In this document: piece by piece, positions 56,973 to 64,000 of the stretch
Numbering within the stretch: position 1 is the stretch's first letter
How the letters are laid out: every line of letters begins with the position of its first letter
Origin: Siphonodentalium dalli
Taxonomy: Eukaryota > Mollusca > Scaphopoda > Gadilida > Siphonodentaliidae
Reading direction: 5' to 3'
NCBI GenBank assembly: GCA_032622095.1
Contig: CP136062.1
Span: 130,343,282 to 130,407,281 of the forward strand
Length of the DNA stretch: 64,000 nt
The notes under the pieces: generated by a model
Told to the model about the DNA's origin: nothing
Databases searched by the model: none
The model's input: only the letters and a program-made list of their open reading frames with translations
Position numbers and translations under genes: made by a program

Positions 56973-57540
56973 ATAGTGACTATCCAAATTCATAGCATAG
57001 TGTCGGGCACCATGGTACATACGCTACCTCCAGTTAATGGCTTTCGGTTGGATGTACATACACCATCTTATATACAAACGTTACATACGCTACCTCCAGT
57101 TAATGGCTTTCGGTTGGATGTACATACACCATCTTATATACAAACCAAATTCATAGCATAGTGTCGGGCACCATGGTACATACGCTACCTCCAGTTAATG
57201 GCTTTCGGTTGGATGTACATACACCATCTTATATACAAACTACACATGGAATACATGTTAACAGACATATAAAATGTCGACTTATCTAATTAATCGCCTG
57301 TCCCTGATGAGTAGTCGGCGAATAAAAATAGACACGAAACACTAGCTTATAGTGACTATCCAAATTCATAGCATAGTGTCGGGCATCATGATTAACATAA
57401 CGCTACCTCCAGTCATATGCGGATGGTTGGGTATGCATACACCACTTTATATACAAAATTGGGCATCATGATTAACATAACGCTACCTCCAGTCATATGT
57501 GAATTGTTGGGTATGCATACACCACTTTATATACAAATTT
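56973..57540 (+). repeat. Satellite block: 75-bp units then 81-bp units
   Basis: A unit containing CATACGCTACCTCCAGTTAATGGC and ending TATATACAAAC occurs three times (about 57010, 57083 and 57175). A related unit, CATAACGCTACCTCCAGTCATATG...TATATACAAA, occurs twice at about 57383 and 57464. The lead-in GTGACTATCCAAATTCATAGC recurs at 56977, 57352, 59300 and 62735. Confidence 0.8.
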
Positions 57541-57934
57541 GACATTCCTCGGTGATAGTAATCCTGAGAATAACTAGTTTAATTACTAGGCATCCCGTCT
57601 GCTTTGACTATGTAGCTGTTGTTTTGTGGTGATCCGAATATGCTTGGATAAGTCACTATACAATTCATGGACATCGACAATGCTATATTATTACTATAGC
57701 TATACATATACAAATATCCCTAAATGGGCACACTACAATTGTGTATATACCACCACGAGTATACGCTCTGGTCATAAACTAATAATGCTGTATTATTCTT
57801 ATAGCTAACGATACACGTTAGATATACACATGACATTTCAAGGACCCGCTTATCAACGGATTTGCGCCAGCCTTGGTGTTAGGATTGACTAATTGAATAA
57901 ACTATACCGAAACGATAGTTTCCAGTAACAATGC
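57243..57934 (+). repeat. Segmental duplication, copy A
   Basis: From CACATGGAATACATG to CAGTAACAATG. It matches 59193-59803 at about 98%, except that A has one extra 81-bp satellite unit. Confidence 0.85.
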
Positions 57935-58120
57935 TATATCATTGATATAGCTATACATATAAAATACCCCACTGAACGGGCGCACTACAATTGTGCATAT
58001 GACACTACGAGTACACGATCGGGTCACAAACTAACAATGGTATATTATAGCTAATGATACACGCTAAATATACAGCTATATTATCACTATAGCTATGCAC
58101 ATTAATATCCCAAATTAATG
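57650..58120 (+). repeat. Recurring CAATGCTATATTATTACTATAGC motifs
   Basis: A short self-complementary phrase, CTATATTATTACTATAG and variants, occurs at about 57679, 57786, 57943 and 58075, usually followed by TATACATAT and AATATCCC. This suggests an old tandem array with a period of about 110-150 bases. Confidence 0.55.
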
Positions 58121-58822
58121 GGTGCACCTAGATGTGCAGATGATCGATGATGTCTGGACAATACTCATGAATTAATTCTCCTCCATTAGCGATGCATGTG
58201 CTATTTAGAACCCACTGTTACCTATAAAGAATGATAAATTCGTAATTGGTATCATGTTCTGACATGCCAGCAAGAACCTATGGCCCACTAGTTCATTTGG
58301 ACAATCCAATTTGATTCTATGCTCTATCTTGACTGGATTTGCACACATGCTGGGCCTACTGGCATTTACCATTATTTCAACCCATATCTTTGGGATGAGT
58401 GGTGGATGTTACTCTCGTTCGCTAACATGGAATTAACATACATATTGCATATACTATGCAAATTTAAACTGAATCCGATGTATTCCACCAAGAATATGAC
58501 AAATATATTGCATGTAATATGCAACCCGAAGAAGTCACATAAAACCTAAATAAATGTTTTGGCATTATTTAAACTTCGCCAAACTTCGAAATCCAAAACC
58601 TTGGATAGAGGCTAGACTGAAAACATATGTGCCAATTAATGGTAATCAATTCATTCTTGACGCTACAGTCAGAAATATGTCAGACTAAGATTAACGGCGA
58701 GTCAAATACGACACTAAAGAAGTGATTAATTTCTTATCCCAACATCAGTGGTATCAATTTCACACCACATATGTGGCATATATCGTCACGTGACCCAACC
58801 GACTTATGTTAGCTGGACAAGA

Positions 58823-59406
58823 CTGGGCACTAAAGCCATTGGACACGCCTTAAAGCGTGATTGACGGCTGAACTGCCACGTGCTGGCTATATACTATACA
58901 CAACTCAAAATATCGGAATTTTTATCTTATAGCGACCAGGCACTCTTCAGAGCGGCATTGTACGCGGACAGTTTGAAACTACAAACCATCCAACCTACCA
59001 CAAACGGGGCAAAGACGAATATGGAATCCTATGAATTCCTGATATACAGAATGATTGCACGATACGTGCAAATCCAACATACCACAAACGTGGCAAAGAC
59101 TAATATTGAATCCTATGCATTCCGAAGATACAGACTGATTGCATGAAATTTGCAAATCCAACAAATCCACACGACGTGGCACAAACTATATACACATGGA
59201 ATACTTGTTAACAGACATATAAAATGTCGACTTATCTAATTAATCGCCTGTCCTTGATGAGTAGTCGGCGAATAAAAATAGACACGAAACACTAGCTTAT
59301 AGTGACTATCCAAATTCATAGCATAGTGTCCGGCATCATGATTAACATAACGCTACTTCCAGTCATATGCGGATGGTTGGGTATGCATACACCACTTTAT
59401 ATACAA
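58823..59406 (+). repeat. Segmental duplication, copy B
   Basis: Matches 62255-62838 with only a handful of differences over 584 bases (constant offset 3432). Its right part also matches copy A. It contains about two and a half units of a roughly 84-base repeat (CCACAAACG-GGCAAAGAC) at 58985-59190. An 88-codon open frame here lacks an ATG at its start and follows the repeat. Confidence 0.9.
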
Positions 59407-59803
59407 ATTTGACATTCCTCGGTGATAGTAATCATGAGAATAACTAGTTTAATTACTAGGGATCCCGTCTGCTTTGACTATGTAGCTGTTGTTTTGTGGA
59501 GATCCGAATATGCTTGGATAAGTCACTATACAATTCATGAAAATCGACAATGCTATATTATTACTATAGCTATACATATACAAATATCCCTAAATAGGCA
59601 CACTACAATTGTGTATATACCACCACGAGTATACGCTCGGGTCATAAACTAATAATGCTGTATTATTCTTATAGCTAACGATACACGTTAGATATACACA
59701 TGACATTTCAAGGACCCGCTTATCAACGGATTTGCGCCAGCCTTGGTGTTAGGATTGACTAATTGAATAAACTATACCGAAACGATAGTTTCCAGTAACA
59801 ATG
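59193..59803 (+). repeat. Segmental duplication, second copy of segment A
   Basis: Matches 57243-57934 minus one 81-bp satellite unit. It overlaps copy B at its left. Homology stops at CAGTAACAATG, after which different sequence begins. Confidence 0.85.
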
Positions 59804-59848
59804 GACTTAACGATGGACTTAACGATGGACTTAACGATGGACTTAATC
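59801..59848 (+). repeat. 12-bp tandem repeat
   Basis: ATGGACTTAACG occurs four times in succession, exactly at the break in homology between the duplicated segments. Confidence 0.9.
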
Positions 59849-61072
59849 TAAGATCTAAGGTGGATCTTATGATGTAACTTTTCCGTTTCAAGAACGCGTT
59901 TCACAAAACAAGATTAAGTCCTACTTAAGTAGTAAGTTAAGTTCCCGCTCATTTAGACTGGTTATCGACAATTTTCTACAGTCCGGAACGAAAAAAAGTG
60001 GGCTTGTGCAATCTTTATGTACGGCATTGAGAGGTTATCGAGAAAGAGCCGAGTCCGAGTTGAAATTATTGTGTGACAGGGATGCTGGATAGTGGCTGGG
60101 GTGGGGTGGGCGAATCAGCGCATGTATCTTAGTGTCTATAGTCAATGCATGGCCTTATATTCGCATATGGATCATAGACTTGTATGAGTTCCACGATGAG
60201 AATTCGAACATGAGTACATCGCAGGCTCTTAAAATGACGAGCTTTGCGTTTACTGACGAGTGGCGGTGTCAGAAATACGACAATATAATTATATGGATCG
60301 ATGCATGACTGCGACCATGCATTCACACCGAGTTAATCAACTGAGAGCAATGATCAGGCGGCGATTTTTTTATGTGAGCCGACATAACTCGTATATTACC
60401 GACCACCGCTCTCTACGTGTAGCAATAATCAAAATAAATCGGCGATGTCATCAAGACACACATAGGTCATTTTTCGATTAAAAGGGAAATGAAAAATATT
60501 TGTTAGAGTAACTTTTTTATTATATTTATGCAGATGTTTTATGCGGTTGTCATACCATGTATATATATATATAAAACTACGCTTTCGTTAGCACACTCGT
60601 ATTAAGGGGTGTCATCGTTACAGGTGTCTATATCATATATACAGTATGCTGTACAACGGTCATCCCAAACTTGCAAAACAAAAACATGACAAAAATTTGG
60701 ACAGCCTTGAAAATCACGACATATGGGCGTGGGCATAAACTCAATAAAAATATTATTCTCTATAGAAAATTGTCACTATTTCTAAAACATATTTTTGATA
60801 AAGAGCGTTTGTGTTAACTTTCCTATATGACATATCTGCTTTGTAAACAGCCGACGGAAATTTGGAAAGAGGAAAGAATCAATACATTAATTGATCTCAT
60901 TTTAACCCATCTCCAACACACACATGGAATAACATAGAGGAGATTGTGAGCTTTGAGCTAGGCCATACTTCTTATCAAAAGTTTAATTCGTGGGTAATAC
61001 AATTTTATAATATATATTATCTATAGGTCACATACACAGCTGATAATTGACTATATCCTACATTCGACTAGG

Positions 61073-61434
61073 CTCGGGGGTGGCTAGTTGGTCTCTGTGG
61101 GGGGGGTACATCTTGCAATTTCCAACTGCACCCGTCTCTTAATTGAACCGGGCCAAACTTCCATTTAAACTTTCCAATTGGTATCTCAAATATTCCAACA
61201 GTTCGAAATTTCTAACCTGACGCCCGTAAAGTTGGTGATTTTCGGTTACTGCTGTTTGTCTAAAATACACATTCCTTTACTAGTTAGAAATTCAAACAAT
61301 TGAAACCTATATATAGTGTACGATTAATGTTCTTGTCAGGCATGAAATTTCCAATTGCTACACATTTTGACCAAAGTGTGTGTGTGTGGTGGGGGGGTGT
61401 AGACAACACACGAACTCCATTCGCCACGTCCCTG
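61073..61434. mobile_element. Short relative of the hAT-type element at 27665-28778
   Basis: The right end GCCACGTCCCTG is the exact complement of the left terminus of the 27.7-kb element. The left end CTCGGGGGTGGCTAG is a decayed version. Internal phrases TTCCAACTGCACC, GAAATTTCTAACCTGACGCCC and CATGAAATTTCCAA are shared. No 8-bp duplication is preserved. Confidence 0.6.
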
Positions 61435-61821
61435 ATGATAAGTCTGTACTCTGAATTGTTTCTACCAAATTAACCCTATGGTTATACGGTGGAGGGGTTG
61501 CCCTCTCCAAACTTTTGTTTTGGAATGTTTGAGGTACCAATTGGAATGTTTAAACCCAAAGAGAATTTGGTGTTGTTTAATGGGGTGTAGTTGGACATTT
61601 CGAGGTGAACACTCCCTCTCACTCTGTAGCCACGACCCTGTATACCAGACGACGAATTGCCCACCCATACAATGTACAGATATCTCCGTAATTGCAAAAT
61701 AACATAGGCCGCCATACTTGTGATCGATATGCCACTTATCACGTGGGTCTTTACTTTAAAATTATCTTATGACACCTCACAGCAGTCTTAAAGTTAAGAC
61801 CAAAGTTAAGACCATGTTAAG

Positions 61822-62159
61822 TTAACCTCTTCGCTGCTATGACGTTCGTAACTATTACGGACGTAAATGTGCACGCCGTGTGCTATATGGTCCGTAGGTA
61901 CTACAGACCTACTTCAACACACTAGAAGTAGGCAAATTATACATAACTGGAACTCGGGAGATTAGTGCATCAGAATAACTGTATCTCTACGTTTCAAAAA
62001 GTGTATGATGTCCCACGATTGTGAACGATAATAGCTTTCATCTGAGTCAGTTGTATGGTTCTTGTGACATTCCTGCTATATTTTCCCATTGGAAAATGCC
62101 AATAACGTCAGCAGCCCAGCACACGACGTCATAACGTCATTTAGCAGCGAAGAGGTTAA
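61822..62159. mobile_element. TTAA-flanked MITE, second family
   Basis: TTAA at 61822-61825 and 62156-62159 flank CCTCTTCGCTGCTATGACGTT and the complement of ACGTCATTTAGCAGCGAAGAGG. About 330 bp without coding capacity. TTAA duplication again suggests piggyBac-type mobilisation, but the termini differ from the 14288/23070 family. Confidence 0.75.
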
Positions 62160-62254
62160 AACCTTGTTCGTGAAACGCACTTATGATTGAAGTTTGAACT
62201 TATGACCATCTTAAGTCCCAACTATGCCATAAGTTGCTTTCATGAAAAAGGGCC

Positions 62255-62838
62255 CTGGGCACTAAAGCCATTGGACACGCCTTAAAGCGTGATTGACGGC
62301 TGAACTGCCACGTGCTGGCTATATACTATACACAACTCAAAATATCGGAATTTTTATCTTATAGCGACCAGGCACTCTTCATAGCGGCATTGTACGCGGA
62401 CAGTTTGAAACTACAAACCATCCAACCTACCACAAACGGGGCAAAGACGAATATGGAATCCTATGAATTCCTGATATACAGAATGATTGCACGATACGTG
62501 CAAATCCAACATACCACAAACGTGGCAAAGACTAATATTGAATCCTATGCATTCCGAAGATACAGACTGATTGCATGAAATTTGCAAATCCAACAAATCC
62601 ACACGACGTGGCACAAACTATATACACATGGAATACATGTTAACAGACATATAAAATGTCGACTTATCTAATTAATCGCCTGTCCCTGATGAGTAGTCGG
62701 CGAATAAAAATAGACACGAAACACTAGCTTATAGTGACTATCCAAATTCATAGCATAGTGTCGGGCATCATGATTAACATAACGCTACCTCCAGTCATAT
62801 GCGGATGGTTGGGTATGCATACACCACTCTATATACAA
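62255..62838 (+). repeat. Segmental duplication, copy C
   Basis: Nearly identical to 58823-59406; homology stops at TATATACAAATT. The left boundary coincides with the end of the inserted segment (AAAAAGGGCC). Confidence 0.9.
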
Positions 62839-62839
62839 A

Positions 62840-63480
62840 TTAGAAATGGAAATAAACATCTGCATATTTGATGGATATGCTATAATATGTAATATTAGCG
62901 AAAATTCTCCGAAATATGGGTGCCTGTAGTTTAAAACATAAAAATAAAGGGGTGTATAAATATACCCGAAAATGTAGTGAAAACTTTATACAATCGTAAT
63001 AAAAACTCGGGTGGTGGGTCCCGAAAGTGGCCATAACGAAAAAGAACAGCCATGGGTCCCGATTTGTTTTTTCTTAAATTAATCGAATTTTTTTTTAAGT
63101 ATCAAATTTCACGCTATATACTGGCTGAAATATCAAACTATTGGAAAATACATCTACACCTCCCACCATCAAAACAATCATGTTGCTACGGCCTTGGTCA
63201 TGGAGGGCATTGTAATATTCTTTTTCAAACAATATTTCCATAAATAATTATTTGGTTAATGACGTTACACGATCTGAACGAATGTTATGAGAACAAATTG
63301 CAAACTGTACTCGGTAACTAAACTTGATCAGTATACTATAGTTGCAACAGAAAAGCAGTTGGCCAAAAACGTGCCACTGTTAACGAAAGGCAGCCAACCA
63401 ACTAATCCATTTCGACTCTTGACTGAACAACAAAAACTGTCCGCCGGGTCTGGTGGATGCAACTAAATTCCGGGGTGTAC
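62840..63480. other. No gene recognised
   Basis: AT-rich, with GGTGGTGGGTCCCG near 63011 related to the other G-rich patches. Short frames show no domain. Confidence 0.4.
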
Positions 63481-63482
63481 AG

Positions 63483-63842
63483 GACTAACTGGACAGTATT
63501 TTCGAAGTGGGTACCTGCATCAAAAGATGAAATTTTTAATTTTTAGACAGTCCGTGAAAATACTCAAAATATGAATTTGTGGGGGGGAAACAGGCCTTTC
63601 GATTGGTATATAGGTTGTTGCGACAGCTGTCTGCGATGAATGTAAAAAGTATGATTTTCTGGGATATTTTGGGGAAGAAATCGTCTCGCGGCGATGATTA
63701 AATGACATTTTTTCTGCGATCGAACAATGACAACTGACTTAAATTGATCGTCGGTGTCCGAACATTAGCGAAGAAATATTCACTCACCTTCAGTTGGTCA
63801 GATATGCTATCCAAGCGTTTATTTTCCCAAAACACCGTCAAC
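63483..63842 (-). repeat. Dispersed repeat Z, copy 2, inverted
   Basis: Reverse complement of 48524-48870, with a short G-run in place of the long C-run and about 50 extra bases near 63665-63715. The exon-like start (63785-63842 on the minus strand) differs from copy 1 by very few bases, and the frame VFWENKRLDSISDQLK plus GTGAGT is preserved. Confidence 0.75.
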
Positions 63843-63844
63843 AA

Positions 63845-64000
63845 ATGTCAACAAATATTTGTCGACTGATATTTCTCCACCTCGAAATCTACGACTTCCG
63901 GTTTTGGTTCGTGTCCGTTGATCCACTGTGTATATGATCAATAAGTCCAGTATAGGATCCAATATTGCCCATCTATTAGAATATGTATCATTATCCAGAA
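63845..64000. other. No gene recognised
   Basis: End of window, no feature. On the minus strand this is upstream of the exon-like part of repeat Z. Confidence 0.4.

Larger units (their letters stand above)
54448..56981. mobile_element. Possible element bounded by short inverted repeats
   Basis: GACTGTATGGGAGGTCAAATTCACATTT at 54450-54477 pairs with AAATGTGAATTTGGCCTCTCATATAGT at 56951-56977. Next to each end lies a GAATTGCGCTTAAGCGCAAAT-type sequence (54483-54605 and 56896-56945, inverted). About 2.5 kb between, without a recognisable transposase. Could be a non-autonomous element or two separate repeat copies. Confidence 0.35.
59804..62254. mobile_element. Inserted or substituted MITE-rich segment
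   Basis: About 2.45 kb stands where copy A has a different 888 bases (57935-58822). Inner phrases GCGTTTCACAAAACAAG (59899) and the complement of CTTGTTCGTGAAACGC (62163-62178) are inverted. The right end reads CATGAAAAAGGGCC. The segment contains a hAT-like fragment (61073-61434) and a TTAA MITE (61822-62159). No transposase is seen. A simple terminal inverted repeat is not intact. Confidence 0.45.

Overview
The window looks like intergenic DNA from an AT-rich metazoan nuclear genome. I can support no host protein-coding gene, no rRNA and no tRNA. Nearly everything recognisable is mobile-element or repeat sequence. The mix (Crypton-type tyrosine recombinase, PHD-finger non-LTR elements, Ty3/gypsy relics, hAT, TTAA-flanked and Tc1-like MITEs, foldbacks, minisatellites) and the motif AGTTATCTCCC (common in molluscan repeats as I know them) suggest a marine invertebrate, perhaps a mollusc. 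That assignment is inference only. Layout, 0-27 kb: a decayed minus-strand Ty3/gypsy gag with a short candidate LTR (1-1056); a near-complete tyrosine-recombinase transposon with long terminal inverted repeats (4319-7151); scattered diverged repeats; two TTAA-flanked palindromic MITEs of one family (14288-14621, 23070-23458); microsatellites and minisatellites; foldbacks at 18259-18424 and 20808-21108; a dead LINE reverse transcriptase (24320-24800); a dead gypsy protease (25572-25960). Layout, 27-49 kb: a hAT-type element with a perfect 8-bp target duplication (27665-28778); a compact palindromic MITE (31799-31957); two foldbacks built on minisatellites (32016-32408, 33294-34257); a decayed array of about 360-bp units (36590-37970); a broken LINE between direct repeats (40035-43838); two palindromic MITEs (44287-44490, 44860-45083). 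Layout, 49-64 kb: a nearly intact APE-type LINE on the minus strand with PHD finger, endonuclease and reverse transcriptase (about 49765-53715), damaged by one frameshift and two stop codons; a possible inverted-repeat-bounded block (54448-56981); a duplicated satellite-rich block (56973-62838) interrupted by a MITE-rich segment; and a second, inverted copy of the 48.5-kb repeat at the right edge. The most unusual object is the 4.3-7.2 kb transposon. It encodes a tyrosine recombinase with all recognisable catalytic residues, yet has about 370-380 bp terminal inverted repeats, which Cryptons are not known for. Inside each repeat lies a near-perfect palindrome with 21-bp arms and a 10-bp centre. 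The arms are almost identical between the two ends, while the centres differ. That is the geometry expected of tyrosine-recombinase core sites with a variable overlap region.
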